From: Hespellia sp.
GTDB lineage: Bacteria > Bacillota > Clostridia > Lachnospirales > Lachnospiraceae
Direction: 5' to 3'
Assembly (NCBI GenBank): GCA_028693555.1
Contig: JAQUVD010000024.1
Span: 1-59,380 of the forward strand
DNA: 59,380 nucleotides
The notes below the pieces were generated by a model. That model was not told where the DNA came from, did not search any database, and worked only from the letters and a program-made list of their open reading frames with translations. Shown one piece after another: positions 8,089-18,882 of this stretch (positions are counted from its first letter, which is position 1; the number at the start of each line of letters is the position of its first letter). The translations under genes and the position numbers were made by a program.

Positions 8089-8111
8089 GGACTTCTTAGG
8101 AGGTTCTTTTT
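8089..8111 (+). terminator. Intrinsic terminator after PIN operon
   Basis: GGACTTC (8089-8095) pairs with GAGGTTC (8100-8106) through G-U wobbles over a four-base loop, followed by five T. It lies 8 bases after the PIN gene stop. The stem is short, so confidence is moderate. Confidence 0.5.
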
Positions 8112-8297
8112 AGTACTATAAAAGTGTAGTTGTTAGAGAGTAATTAACTCTGACATCTGCACTTATTTTATTATAAATGCTCGCTTAGGCAGGTTGATAC
8201 TACGGAGCTTTCGTGTAACGAACTAAATTGGATCGTAATAAGTGTGGGTGGTTTTAGCAATTGCTGTTATACAAAACTAAAAATCAGGAGGTTGTTA

Positions 8298-8745
8298 TTG
8301 ATTAGCGTAGGAATTGATGTATCGAAAAGGATTTAAGTGAACTTGCATCCATGCTTTTACGATTTGATGAAGAAGTAAAAGTCGTCATGGAAGCAACAGG
8401 TATTTATCATCTTCCAGTTCTTACGTACTTACAGGAAAAAGATACTTTTGTAGCTGTTATTAATCCATATCTTATGAAAGTATACCGTAGTGGAGATTTA
8501 AGAAAAGCAAAAACGGATAAGATTGATTCCAGAATAATTGCTTTGAGCACTGGTTCACTATGACTGAATTTCAAGCATCGGAAGATACATATGGAGAGTT
8601 GAAACTTCTAGGTCAGCAATATCGCCATTACATGAAGTTACATATCAACTCATTACATGAACTGACGCATTTGTTTGCCATAATGACAGTCTATTTATTG
8701 TACACAACTTTAATAAACTTTAAAAACTTGCTAGAAAACTATTGA
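8298..8745 (+). pseudogene. IS110-family transposase relic
   Basis: A TTG after AGGAGG begins ISVGIDVSK, the DEDD start of an IS110 transposase, but stops at once. Homology resumes with FDEEVKVVMEATGIYH, INPYLMKVYRSGDL and KAKTDKIDSRIIA in another frame, then degenerates after about 8690. An internal deletion, frameshifts and loss of the entire C-terminal domain make it inactive. It is a different lineage from the intact element at 740. The preceding 180 bases (8112-8297) are probably its left non-coding end, including an AGAGT/ACTCT hairpin. Confidence 0.75.
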
Positions 8746-8934
8746 CTTTTCTTAGCAGGTTTTCATGCAGAATTTTGAGGAAGACTTGCAAAGAAGCCGG
8801 GAGAGATTATACATATGTTTAGGATTGTGTAGTGCGATACATGGTCTTTTTTTATTTGATTTTTGATAGACATACAAGTTTGAAATATAAGTATGGAAAC
8901 TCCTGCCATAAAAAAGACTAACCCTAGGGGTAGG

Positions 8935-8962
8935 TTACAAACCATAAGTTACATGATACAAT
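8935..8962 (+). promoter_or_regulatory. Probable promoter of the LuxR-type regulator
   Basis: TTACAA (8935-8940) and TACAAT (8957-8962) are 16 bases apart, and TGA precedes the -10 as an extended element. It lies about 95 bases before the ATG at 9059. The rest of the 8746-9058 gap holds no ORF that I can support. Confidence 0.45.
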
Positions 8963-9058
8963 AAAAAAAGTTTTGAAAAAACGCAAAATAGTGCGCTTTC
9001 GTTACGAAGTGTTCACTTTGAAAGTATATAGAAAAAACAGTAGGAAGGGGATTCGTAC

Positions 9059-11428
9059 ATGGAGGAACAATTTATCAAGGTTCCTGCTTTGTTTCAAAAA
9101 CTAAAACAGGCGGAGAAAGAACATTGCCTTCTCTATATCAAAGCACTAGGCGGTTATGGGAAAAGCACAGCCGTACAGCATTATCTGCGGAAAAAACCGC
9201 ATCTGACGATAAGTGGCGTGGAAGGCTTCTTCGATACCATGCCATTACCGGAGACCATCCACCAACCGGTGGTGGTCATTGACGATATTTCCTTTCTAAA
9301 AGAGGAAGAAAGCATAACTTATCTTGGGACCTTGCTAGAGCAGCCGGATATATGGTTCATTCTCATTGGCAGGAGTCCCCTGCCCCTGTGGTTACAGGAA
9401 AAACTGTTAAGCCGTAGAATCCTGTTCGCCGTAGAAAAGGATCTGATGTGGAATCCACAGCAGACAAGGAAGTTTCTTGCAGATTTTGAAGTTGAGGTCA
9501 CACCAGAGGAAGCGGAGCAGATTGCAAAAGACACAGTGGGGCATGCAGTAACCATAAAGCTGTTGGCACAGCGTATGCGGGAAGGACTTCCCTATGGCGC
9601 AGAAGCGGCAGAAAAAACAAGAATTGATTTATACCATTACTTAGATTATGCCTTTTTCGAACAGTGGGATGAGGAATTGAAACAGGCGATGCTGCGGCTT
9701 GCCGGATTTGACAGCTTTACCCTTCCCATGGCACAGATGATAACCGGGTGTGAGAATACAAGCCTATTGCTTGAAAAAGCCATGACATTAAGTGAGTTTT
9801 TGCAAAGTGACGGGCAGGGGCGTTACCAGATGCGTTCCATCCTTCGGGAATACCTGATGTGGAAGCAAAACAGCGAACTGACCAAAGAGCAGTGTGACAA
9901 CATCTATTACAACGCGGGACTTTACTTTGAACTGCAAGGCGATATCCGGCAGGCTTTGGCATGTTATGACAAAAGTAAAAGTCAGGGAAAGATAGCTGAG
10001 CTTTTGATTAAAAATTCCATGAAGCACCCAGGCAATGGACATTACTACGAAACCCGGCAGTATTACCTGAACCTGCCTAGAGAACAGGCGGAAAGCTCCC
10101 CAATTCTGATGGCAGGCTTATGCATGCTCCACTCCCTTCTGATGCAGACCGAGGAAAGTGAGCAGTGGTATGAAGCCCTGAAAGCCTTTGAACAAAAGCC
10201 GGGCATCCCGAACAATCAGAAGAAAGAGGCCAAAAGCCGTCTGGCCTACTTAGACATCGCATTGCCCCACAGAGGAAGTGTTGGACTTTCTAAAATACTG
10301 AAAAATGTAGCGATGCTATGCAGTAAGCGCTCAGTTTCACTTACGGAGTTTTCCATCACTAGCAATATGCCATCGGTGATGAATGGGGGGAAGGATTTCT
10401 GCGAGTGGAGCAAAATAGACAAGGAACTGGCAAAGACACTGAAAAAACCTGTTGAGCTGGTGCTGGGCAGTTTTGGAGCGGGACTAGTCAATGTTGCCTT
10501 AGCAGAAAGCGCTTTTGAAAAGGGCAGTATGGATCCTTATGAAATTCTGTCTCTGTTAAACAGTGGCTACACCATGGCCGATACCAAAGGAACGGCAGAG
10601 ATGTGTTTTGCGATCATCGGCATTATGACGAGAATCCATATCAGTCGAAAACAGCCGCAGCTTGCTTTTTCTCTGCTCATGGATTTCAAGGAAAAGGTAA
10701 TAAGAGAGGGACATCATCATCTGCTTCCTAATATCAATGCCTTATCGGTAGTCATAGAACTTTTCACAGGCAATGTGGAGGCAGCAAGCCGGTGGCTCAC
10801 CAATGAAGCCCCCAATGAAAATGTAGAATTTTATATATTGGAACGATACCGTTATCTGGTCAAAATCAAGGCTTACCTCGCTTTTGGTCGGTTAGAGGAA
10901 GCGGTAAGTTTGATTGAACGACTGTCCTACTACTTTGAGCAGTATGACCGGTATTACCAGCAGATTGAAAACGGACTGCTCCGTGCTATTGTTCAGTACC
11001 GGATGAACCTTGGTGACTGGAAACAGAGCCTGACAAAAGCATTGCAAAAAGCAGAGGAATATCAGTTTGTTCCGGTGGTGGCAGAATACGGTGCAGCCCT
11101 GCAGCCTCTTTTAAAGGAAGCGGGAGAACTGAAAATTGCAAAAGAGTACGGGCAGAGACTTGAGCAGGCGGTCAAGGAGTTTGCATTAGCTTATCCCAAA
11201 TATCTGGAGCCCACACAGACGCTTACAGAGCCGCTGACCAAAATGGAGGAAAAGCTCCTGCCCTTGCTGTGCAGTGGCGTGGCAATGGAGGAAATTGCCG
11301 CCCGGTGTGGGATTACCTACAATACAGTTAAATATCACAACCGAAATATTTACAGAAAACTGGGAGTAAAGAACAGGCAACAGGTACAGGTGGCAGCAAG
11401 GCAGCTTGGACTATACGGAGGCACATAA
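9059..11428 (+). CDS. MalT-like LuxR-family ATP-dependent transcriptional regulator
   Basis: 789 residues. The N-terminal NTPase (STAND) has Walker A GGYGKST at about 31-37 and Walker B-like VVVIDDISF. The middle is a long helical, TPR-like sensor region. The last about 65 residues form a LuxR helix-turn-helix: MEEIAARCGITYNTVKYH, then IYRKLGVKNRQQ. The family binds ATP and an inducer before activating transcription. The start is supported by AGGAAGGGG upstream. It is followed 89 bases later by a surface-protein gene, a plausible target, though this is inference from position only. Confidence 0.85.
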   Translation: MEEQFIKVPALFQKLKQAEKEHCLLYIKALGGYGKSTAVQHYLRKKPHLTISGVEGFFDTMPLPETIHQPVVVIDDISFLKEEESITYLGTLLEQPDIWFILIGRSPLPLWLQEKLLSRRILFAVEKDLMWNPQQTRKFLADFEVEVTPEEAEQIAKDTVGHAVTIKLLAQRMREGLPYGAEAAEKTRIDLYHYLDYAFFEQWDEELKQAMLRLAGFDSFTLPMAQMITGCENTSLLLEKAMTLSEFLQSDGQGRYQMRSILREYLMWKQNSELTKEQCDNIYYNAGLYFELQGDIRQALACYDKSKSQGKIAELLIKNSMKHPGNGHYYETRQYYLNLPREQAESSPILMAGLCMLHSLLMQTEESEQWYEALKAFEQKPGIPNNQKKEAKSRLAYLDIALPHRGSVGLSKILKNVAMLCSKRSVSLTEFSITSNMPSVMNGGKDFCEWSKIDKELAKTLKKPVELVLGSFGAGLVNVALAESAFEKGSMDPYEILSLLNSGYTMADTKGTAEMCFAIIGIMTRIHISRKQPQLAFSLLMDFKEKVIREGHHHLLPNINALSVVIELFTGNVEAASRWLTNEAPNENVEFYILERYRYLVKIKAYLAFGRLEEAVSLIERLSYYFEQYDRYYQQIENGLLRAIVQYRMNLGDWKQSLTKALQKAEEYQFVPVVAEYGAALQPLLKEAGELKIAKEYGQRLEQAVKEFALAYPKYLEPTQTLTEPLTKMEEKLLPLLCSGVAMEEIAARCGITYNTVKYHNRNIYRKLGVKNRQQVQVAARQLGLYGGT

Positions 11429-11517
11429 AGGTGAAATGGAAAAAAGGAAGGCGATGTCTGCCTTGTACTATATTATTATAAATTAAATATGAACTGATTT
11501 ATGGAGGATTTTAGACA

Positions 11518-14487
11518 ATGAAACAGAATTTTAAGCGAAAGCTATTGGCAGTTATTTTATCGGTTGCCACGGTGATAAGCCCAATTACAAACGTATATGC
11601 ACAGGAGGAACAAGCCTCTTCACAGCAGCAGGAATCACCAATACAGGAAAACGAAAAAGCCCCTGCCATCACTAGCCCTGAGGGTCTCACAGCAGTCGTT
11701 GGACAAACTTTAAAGGAGGTTATTCTTCCGGAAGGATGGACTTGGGAAGACGATACAATCACGATCACAAATGCAGACGAGCAGTATCCGGCAAGGTTCA
11801 GCGCAGATGATACCACCTATGATTATACAGATGTGGAAGGTTATAATGCAGAAGGACATTATGTAGAGGCGCTCCTCTCTGTAGCTCTAAGTACAGAACC
11901 AATAGCACATGCAAGTGCAAGTGAAACAACAGTTACAACAGACGCTGAGTTTAAAGCAGCGTTCGCTGATTCAAGCATAAGTACAATTATGATAAATGGC
12001 ACCTTTACAACTTCTTATGCCAATATAACGTCAGATAAGAAAATTATGATTCAGGCAGGAGCGAATTTAACATACAATACATCAAGTCCACTCTATGCAA
12101 ATATTGAGATACAAGAGAACGGTACACTCACCATAAATGCTTATGATTATAGCACGAAAGTGCATATATATGGCACTGTTTCGAACAATGGTACCTTGGC
12201 AGTTACTGGTAGGGGGGCAATTTATAATCATTCCCAATTAGAAAATAATGGGACATTCACCTCTACAAGCGCAAAAGATATCTATTCCGATTATGGCTGC
12301 CTTACTGGGGACGGCAGTACACCAAGTACGCTCAAAATAAATATAGTAAAGGATACATCTGCATTACCTGTGGTATCTATTCCGGAAACCATTACAGTAG
12401 GTGACACCGTCATCCCAACAGTTACAAATCTTATTGAAGGTGTTGATATTTCAAAAGTATTTACTTATGAGTGGAGAAACAGCAGTGGCATTGTCTCTAA
12501 AGATTCCAGTTATAAAGTAACCTCCAGCATGAGTTTAATTAAAGTTATATTATCTAAAAAAAATCCATATGTCATGTTGACCTCGACTGGAACGAAAGGT
12601 TCAATTGACTCAAATGATAGTTCTGCAAAGCCAAAAGAAATTCAAACAGTATATGTAGATGGGGCAAGTGGAGATGACACGGACCTTGGCGAACTGGAAA
12701 CAAAACCAGTTAAGACGATAGCACAAGCCATTCAGAACGTCAGCAACGGCGGCACAATTGTATTACTGTCTGATTGTAATTATACAAGCAATACAGGCGC
12801 TTATGCACCTTATCTTGACAAAACACTTACCATAAAGAGTGAAGCTTCTACGCCCTGCAATTTAAATATGAATCACAGCGCTGGCACGCTTTATGGAACA
12901 TGGAATATACAAAACTCCAATACACTAACCTTTGAAAATATTAATTTTACTGGAAACACGGTATACTTTTCAGGACATCCCAGTTCAGCGAAAGCTGCGA
13001 GCCTTGTTTTGAAAGGTGTTAATACAGACAAAATCGCTGCAATTAGTAACTTTGGAAATGTGCAGGTTGAAAATGCAACGCTGACCACGACTATTAATTC
13101 TTCAACCAATCTTTCTATCAATAACGTAACTTTAGCAGGAACATTTTATACAGATGTTTTTAATGCTAGCGGAACAAATACAATCGTATGCCCTGCGAAT
13201 GCTTCTTCAAATTCAATAATTAAGTCAAGCGCAGTGATAGAAAGTCCAATCACATTAAATGTGGCATCTGTTACACGTGGAAAGAAATTAATTGAACTTC
13301 CTTCCGAAAGTACGATTGATAGTTCGTCCTTTACTTTAGGGGATACTACAGACAATACTTATACCTTGAAAAAACGTAGTTTGTATGCAGGCACTTATAT
13401 ACAAATCGTACAAAATATAACCACCGGAGCAAATATGCATGTAGCATACGAACCTGTAGTTGGACAAGCGGTAATGGATTCTCCAAAAAGCGGTCCAAGA
13501 TATATGGGCATTACATTCGATGATTCGGCTGTAAAAAGCTATGTGAATGCTACGGAAGGTTTCTGGAGTGGTTACAGTGATGCGGTCAACAAGATATGGC
13601 AAGTCGGAGATCAGCCGGAGTTTGTTGTGACTTTTGGGGTTGGCGAGGATAGTAATCTCTGCTTTGATGGCAGTTATGATTTTAGTAAGCTAACAGTATA
13701 CTCGTGGAAAGACTTAACAAACACAGGGGATTCTTCGTATATACGGGAAAATATTAGTCCGGCAGTAATAGAAGTAAAAGAGGGACAGGGTGTAAGTAAT
13801 GACGGACGTACCTGCACGGTGACACTCGTATATCCAGAGGTAAAGAAATTAGAGAATGTTGTGACTATTACAACAAAATCACTTGATAAAGTATATGATA
13901 AAACTGCTGTAAGTAACCCGGAAATAGAGGAAAAAGGCGGTACAAATCAAGTGGCTTTTACTTGGTATGAAAAAGAAAAAGACAGCTGGATTCTTATTCC
14001 ATCCGCACCGTCCACTACAGGTATATATCGAGTAGTCGCAAGTGTGGCAGAAGATGATATCTATAACAGCGCTGAATCAGCGCCATTGGAATTTGTAATA
14101 TCACAGGCAGTACCTTCTTATACAGTTCCGACAGACTTAACTGCTATGTATGGACAGACACTCGCAGATATTACACTTCCAAAAGGATTTACATTTGCAG
14201 ATACCTCAAAAAGTGTTGGGGATGTGGGAAAACAGACCTTCAAGCTGACCTATACCCCGGAAGATACCAAAAACTATAAAACAGTTTCTGATATAGATGT
14301 CGACATTACTGTTTTAGCGAAAGAAAATAGTGATAAGAGTGAGACTGCCACTACAACAACTCAAAACACCAAGACAACCGGAGTAAAGACTGGTGATCAT
14401 ACCTTAGCAGGGCTATGGATCGCTATCCTTGCCCTAGCTGCTGGAGTGATAGGCATTATCGTAAAGAAGAGACGTTCCAAACGATAA
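11518..14487 (+). CDS. Large secreted surface protein with VKTGD-type C-terminal anchor
   Basis: 989 residues. The signal peptide spans about 1-29 (lysine-rich start, hydrophobic VILSVATVISP, cleavage near YAQ). Segments LTAVVGQTLKEVILPEGW near the N-terminus and LTAMYGQTLADITLPKGF near the C-terminus are copies of one Ig-like repeat. Residues about 380-430 (TVYVDGASGDDTD, TIAQAI, GGTIVLLSD) look like a parallel beta-helix start. The end has TGVKTGDHT, a membrane span (LAGLWIAILALAAGVIGIIV) and KKRRSKR, a sortase-like or membrane anchor variant. It is probably an adhesin or glycan-binding cell-surface protein; the ligand is unknown. Confidence 0.8.
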   Translation: MKQNFKRKLLAVILSVATVISPITNVYAQEEQASSQQQESPIQENEKAPAITSPEGLTAVVGQTLKEVILPEGWTWEDDTITITNADEQYPARFSADDTTYDYTDVEGYNAEGHYVEALLSVALSTEPIAHASASETTVTTDAEFKAAFADSSISTIMINGTFTTSYANITSDKKIMIQAGANLTYNTSSPLYANIEIQENGTLTINAYDYSTKVHIYGTVSNNGTLAVTGRGAIYNHSQLENNGTFTSTSAKDIYSDYGCLTGDGSTPSTLKINIVKDTSALPVVSIPETITVGDTVIPTVTNLIEGVDISKVFTYEWRNSSGIVSKDSSYKVTSSMSLIKVILSKKNPYVMLTSTGTKGSIDSNDSSAKPKEIQTVYVDGASGDDTDLGELETKPVKTIAQAIQNVSNGGTIVLLSDCNYTSNTGAYAPYLDKTLTIKSEASTPCNLNMNHSAGTLYGTWNIQNSNTLTFENINFTGNTVYFSGHPSSAKAASLVLKGVNTDKIAAISNFGNVQVENATLTTTINSSTNLSINNVTLAGTFYTDVFNASGTNTIVCPANASSNSIIKSSAVIESPITLNVASVTRGKKLIELPSESTIDSSSFTLGDTTDNTYTLKKRSLYAGTYIQIVQNITTGANMHVAYEPVVGQAVMDSPKSGPRYMGITFDDSAVKSYVNATEGFWSGYSDAVNKIWQVGDQPEFVVTFGVGEDSNLCFDGSYDFSKLTVYSWKDLTNTGDSSYIRENISPAVIEVKEGQGVSNDGRTCTVTLVYPEVKKLENVVTITTKSLDKVYDKTAVSNPEIEEKGGTNQVAFTWYEKEKDSWILIPSAPSTTGIYRVVASVAEDDIYNSAESAPLEFVISQAVPSYTVPTDLTAMYGQTLADITLPKGFTFADTSKSVGDVGKQTFKLTYTPEDTKNYKTVSDIDVDITVLAKENSDKSETATTTTQNTKTTGVKTGDHTLAGLWIAILALAAGVIGIIVKKRRSKR

Positions 14488-14506
14488 AAAATCTTAACAA
14501 ACGACT

Positions 14507-14557
14507 ACAAATAATTAGCACTTAGGGTAAAAGCTTCCCTAAGTGCTAATTATTTGT
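14507..14557. terminator. Perfect 21-bp inverted repeat between surface protein and kinase
   Basis: The left arm 14507-14527 and right arm 14537-14557 are exact reverse complements over 21 bases, separated by nine. No T-run follows, but the outer part of the stem is AT-rich, so transcripts would form a very stable hairpin with A/U-rich flanks. It is likely a terminator or mRNA-end stabiliser for the surface-protein gene. Confidence 0.65.
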
Positions 14558-14564
14558 AATTCCG

Positions 14565-14593
14565 TTGAGTTCTTGGGAAAAATAAGGTAAAAT
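14565..14593 (+). promoter_or_regulatory. Promoter of the hybrid sensor kinase
   Basis: TTGAGT (14565-14570) and TAAAAT (14588-14593) with an exact 17-base spacer, 37 bases before the ATG at 14631. Confidence 0.6.
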
Positions 14594-14630
14594 AAAAAGA
14601 AATCTATCGGATCACCCGGAAAGGAGAGCT

Positions 14631-17438
14631 ATGGAAAAGAACAGCCTGCAGAAAAGGAAATATATGGGGATTTTATCAGGATGCATTGTTCTGTTTGTTT
14701 GCCTTTTCCTGATTCCCGGCACTACAGTATTCGCACAGGACGAAACAGATGAGCAACGGACGGTTCGTGTCGTTTTCCCGGAGCAGGACGGTATCTCTTT
14801 TAGTACGGAAAAAGGAGATTATGCCGGGTATACGTATGAGTATCTTCAGAAGATTGCTGAATTTACCGGATGGAATCTGGAATATATCACCTATCCGGAT
14901 ATGAGCAGCGATGATGCGATTATGGAAGCCATGGCGATGGTGGAGTCCGGAGATGCGGATCTGATGGGTGTGACCCTGAAGTCAGATGCTCTGGAAGAGA
15001 TCTACGAGTATCCGGAAAAGAATTATGGCGTGGTCTACACCGTACTTTCGGTACTGGAAGAAAACACCGAATTGAACGAATCTAATTTTATGCTGAAGGC
15101 TCCACTGCGGGTGGCGGTGCTGGAGAAGGCAAAGACGCGTAAAAGTGAGCTGACTGACTATCTGGAACGGTCGGGAGTCACTTATGAGTTGGTGGACTGT
15201 AGTAGTGTTGATGAACAGTATCAGATGATGGTGGAGGGGAAAGCAGATGCCATGCTGCGTTTGTCTCTCAGTTACATGAGCGGAACAAAACGAATTGCAT
15301 CCTTTGCGCCGAGACCATTCTACTTTGTCAGCACGAAGGGAAATACCGAGCTCATGGAGGAACTCGATGAGACAATTGCACAGATCAGCGCAGCATTTCC
15401 ATACTTTCAGGATGAACTGGCAGAAAAGTATTTCGGAGACAGCACGGGAGAGCTTGAGATTTCTGAGCAGGAGCAGGAATACCTTGGCGAGAAACAGACT
15501 CTGAATGTGCTCTGCACCATAAATGAAGCACCTTTTATATTTCAGGATAAAAAAGGAAACATTCAGGGAATGTCCATCGATGTCTGTAATGAATTTGCAA
15601 GGAAGGCCGGACTGGACGTGAAGTATACGGCGTACGATTACAGTCAGAATTTTGCCGACTTTTATGAAGCCGGGAATTACGATCTGGTTCTAGGGGTGCC
15701 GTTAAACGCCAGCTACGGTCCGAAACTCGGGCTGATTGGAACCACACCTTTTATGACAACGGATATGGTCATGTATGCAAAGGCTGAGAATATTGCCATG
15801 GACAGTAAGGAGCGTACGGTGGCGCTGGTAAATGGCTCGGATCAGGCAGACTCGCTTACAGCAAAGGAATTTGTCTACTATCAGACACTGGAAGAGTGTA
15901 TGCGTGCGGTAAAGGACGGAAAAGCAGACTGCGGATATGCGAACAGCCGGAGTGTGGATTATTATAATGACGAATTGTATGCGAATCTTACTACGGTTCC
16001 GGTGCCGGGGACAGATCAGGGGATCGGATTTTTTGTGGCACAGGAAAATGATCCCAAGCTGGTGATTCTATTAAACCGCTACCTGCGTTCTGTGGATGCT
16101 ACGGATATTTACACATATTACGCCCAGATACTGACGAGTGGGCACAAGAATACAATGGAATCCTTTGCGCGGCAGAATCCGATACAGGCAGTGATTATTG
16201 TCGGGCTTATTGCTGCTATGATTTTTTCCATTATGATGCTGCTTATATTCTATCGGGCGACACAGAAAAAGAATATCCAGCTTCAAAAGGCGAGTACAGC
16301 GAAGAGTGAATTTCTGTCGCGCATGAGCCATGATATGCGGACACCACTAAATGGAATGTTGGGAATGACTGCAATTCTGCAGGATGAAACAGATCTGATG
16401 GAGGTCAGAAGGAGGCTCAAGCAGATTGACTATTCGGGACAGTATCTCTTGAATCTGATTAACGACACCTTAGATGTAAACAAAATCGAGGCAGGCAAAT
16501 TAGAACTTCATGCAAAACCAATCAATATCTCTGAATTTGTTGAAAATATGTTTTCCAATGCTAAAATGATTGCGGACAAGAAGAACATTCGGATTGTGAC
16601 CAATATTGATGAGACAGGTACTTACGAATGGAAAAATGTCATTGCAGATGGACTGAGAGTGGAACAGATCTTTCTTAATTTGATTTCGAATGCAGTGAAA
16701 TTCTCAGAAGAGGGGCAGAGCATTGAAGTCGAGTATAAAAGGGTAAAAGAAACTGATTGTGAAGTAACCGGACAGTTTGTGATTCAGGATCATGGAATCG
16801 GTATGAGACAAGAATTTATTCCACATTTATTCGAACCGTTTACGCAAGAAGGAAGAGTAAGCATGGAACGAGAAAGTGGAACGGGGCTTGGAATGTCGAT
16901 TGTAAAACAATTGATTCAGTTAATGGGCGGTATCATTCGGGTAGAGAGTAAAGTGAACTGTGGTACAAAAATCACATTTACACTGACTGTTCCCATTTAT
17001 CATGGTACAATTGAAAAGAGTCTTCCGGAAGGTAAGACGGAGTCATTAAAAGGAAAACGGATTCTTTTGTTTGAAGATCATCCGATTAACCGTGAAATTG
17101 CCATAACGCTTCTGAAAAAGAAAGAAGCCATTGTGGATGCGGCAGAGAATGGCGAGATTGGACTGGAAATCTTCACCGAATCGCAGGAAAATCAGTATGA
17201 TGCGATATTGATGGATATTCGTATGCCTGTGATGGATGGGGTAGAGGCAACCAGAAGGATTCGAAGCCTGAATCGGAAAGATGCAAAGACCATTCCGATT
17301 ATTGCGATGACTGCGAATGCATTTGAAGAAGATATCGAGAACTGTAAGGTTGCCGGAATGAACGACCACATTTCCAAACCGGTAGATCCGGAACGATTGT
17401 ATGCAGTTCTGGAAAATGAAATACAAAAGCAGTTATAA
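14631..17438 (+). CDS. Hybrid sensor histidine kinase with two periplasmic SBP_bac_3 domains
   Basis: 935 residues. A signal/TM segment (about 13-35) is followed by two solute-binding-protein type 3 domains (about 45-260 and 285-500) and a membrane span at about 517-540. Then come HisKA (SHDMRTPLN, phosphorylated H567), HATPase ([23 protein letters not shown]) and a C-terminal receiver domain ([12 protein letters not shown]862; conserved K in HISKPVD). It probably senses an amino acid-like ligand outside the cell. No HPt domain or separate response regulator is next to it. AAGGAG precedes the ATG. Confidence 0.92.
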   Translation: MEKNSLQKRKYMGILSGCIVLFVCLFLIPGTTVFAQDETDEQRTVRVVFPEQDGISFSTEKGDYAGYTYEYLQKIAEFTGWNLEYITYPDMSSDDAIMEAMAMVESGDADLMGVTLKSDALEEIYEYPEKNYGVVYTVLSVLEENTELNESNFMLKAPLRVAVLEKAKTRKSELTDYLERSGVTYELVDCSSVDEQYQMMVEGKADAMLRLSLSYMSGTKRIASFAPRPFYFVSTKGNTELMEELDETIAQISAAFPYFQDELAEKYFGDSTGELEISEQEQEYLGEKQTLNVLCTINEAPFIFQDKKGNIQGMSIDVCNEFARKAGLDVKYTAYDYSQNFADFYEAGNYDLVLGVPLNASYGPKLGLIGTTPFMTTDMVMYAKAENIAMDSKERTVALVNGSDQADSLTAKEFVYYQTLEECMRAVKDGKADCGYANSRSVDYYNDELYANLTTVPVPGTDQGIGFFVAQENDPKLVILLNRYLRSVDATDIYTYYAQILTSGHKNTMESFARQNPIQAVIIVGLIAAMIFSIMMLLIFYRATQKKNIQLQKASTAKSEFLSRMSHDMRTPLNGMLGMTAILQDETDLMEVRRRLKQIDYSGQYLLNLINDTLDVNKIEAGKLELHAKPINISEFVENMFSNAKMIADKKNIRIVTNIDETGTYEWKNVIADGLRVEQIFLNLISNAVKFSEEGQSIEVEYKRVKETDCEVTGQFVIQDHGIGMRQEFIPHLFEPFTQEGRVSMERESGTGLGMSIVKQLIQLMGGIIRVESKVNCGTKITFTLTVPIYHGTIEKSLPEGKTESLKGKRILLFEDHPINREIAITLLKKKEAIVDAAENGEIGLEIFTESQENQYDAILMDIRMPVMDGVEATRRIRSLNRKDAKTIPIIAMTANAFEEDIENCKVAGMNDHISKPVDPERLYAVLENEIQKQL

Positions 17439-17448
17439 AGGGGAATAA

Positions 17449-18843
17449 GTGAAAATGAAGGGGAAAATTATTGCAGCTTTCATGTGCGTCATTGCAATAT
17501 GGGGAATTGCAGGAACGCAGAACGTGAAGGCGGAAATCGCATCGGATCAGGCGTTTGAAAATGCCACGTGGGAGCTGATCCATGAGGAATCGCTGCAGGG
17601 AACCGGCGGCGTGGCACAGTCCATGTGCTGCACGAAGGACTATATTGTGTGCATCGAAAATGTTTCGGATGCACCACAGGATCTTGATGTTGTCTATTAT
17701 TTTTATAAAAACGATGTAGATGAAAATGGCAATCCGGTGGAGCAGTACTCGCTTGCGAAAACCATTTCCAACATGAGCTATGAACATGGAAACGGAATGG
17801 CATACAATCCAAAGACGGATGAGATTGTGATCAGTCTGTACACCAATAATGAGGGAGATGGGAACAAAGGCGCTGTGTATGTTATGGATGCCTCCACGTT
17901 TGACTTGAAGCGGAAGGTGCAGATCAGCACAGACTACAATATCCTGGGTATTGGCTATCTGGAAGACTCCGATCAATATGTGATTCAGACGAATGTAGAG
18001 GGCAATTACAGCTTCAAAATTCTGAATGCGGAGTTTCAGATTACGGAGGATCTGGGAGAATATGCAAAACCGTCGGAAGGTTCGAATTTTCAGGATTTGT
18101 GCGTAAATGGTGATTATATCATCAATTTTCCGTTAACCCTGAATTTGGGGATCGGAGATTTTATCCATATGTATTCTATTTCAAGACGGGCGATGGTAGC
18201 ATCGAATCCAATCAACTGGAACTTTACGGGTGTCGTAGCGGATGAACCGGAGAGTATCTGTGAAGTTTCCCCGGGTGTATTCGTCGCGGTTGTCAATGTT
18301 GTGATGGAAGATGGCTCGCGGGCATTTCGGCTCTACAAGACCGCAATCCCATACAATTTTACCGTGACAACAAGTGTTTCAAATGGAACGATTACCGACA
18401 GCAGCTCCGTGCTGCGCGGGGACAGCTACCAGATTGCATTTGAACCGCTGAAAGATTACACGATTGATTCCGTCATGGTAGATGGCAAAAAAATGAACAG
18501 TGAAACATCTGAAAGTGATTATACATTTTCAGATGTGCAAAGCGATCACACAATCACAGTGAAGTACAAAGAGATGACATGGATGCAAAAGACCAGTGCA
18601 TTCTTTGGAAAACTCAAGGCACAGATTCACATTCCAAAGAGCTTTGTAACGGGATTACTAATTGTGCTTGCGGTCATTGGTCTCCTTGCGCTATACTTGA
18701 GAATCCTTTACGTTCGGCGCATGCGAATCATCAAGAGAAGACGCGCCGCCAGAGCGAGAAGAAGGGCAATCCAGGAATATGAGCGCATGGATCCGGATGA
18801 ACTGGAAGACCGGGAGATGCGGGAGTATATTGAATTAAAATAA
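17449..18843 (+). CDS. Secreted beta-rich protein with C-terminal membrane anchor
   Basis: 464 residues from a GTG (ATG at 17455 is an alternative). It has a signal peptide (IIAAFMCVIAIWGIAG, cleavage near VKAEIA), a beta-rich domain of about 280 residues that could be a propeller (repeated short strands such as YNPKTDEIVISLYTN and GAVYVMDAS), a Bacterial_repeat-like module (SNGTITDSSSVLRGDSYQI), a membrane span (LLIVLAVIGLLALYL) and a very basic cytoplasmic tail (RRRAARARRRA). It starts 10 bases after the kinase gene, so it may be an accessory sensor or partner. The function is unknown. Confidence 0.65.
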   Translation: MKMKGKIIAAFMCVIAIWGIAGTQNVKAEIASDQAFENATWELIHEESLQGTGGVAQSMCCTKDYIVCIENVSDAPQDLDVVYYFYKNDVDENGNPVEQYSLAKTISNMSYEHGNGMAYNPKTDEIVISLYTNNEGDGNKGAVYVMDASTFDLKRKVQISTDYNILGIGYLEDSDQYVIQTNVEGNYSFKILNAEFQITEDLGEYAKPSEGSNFQDLCVNGDYIINFPLTLNLGIGDFIHMYSISRRAMVASNPINWNFTGVVADEPESICEVSPGVFVAVVNVVMEDGSRAFRLYKTAIPYNFTVTTSVSNGTITDSSSVLRGDSYQIAFEPLKDYTIDSVMVDGKKMNSETSESDYTFSDVQSDHTITVKYKEMTWMQKTSAFFGKLKAQIHIPKSFVTGLLIVLAVIGLLALYLRILYVRRMRIIKRRRAARARRRAIQEYERMDPDELEDREMREYIELK

Positions 18844-18882
18844 AATGATGATAAAAATGAAAGAAAGTTGGGAGAAGAGAAC

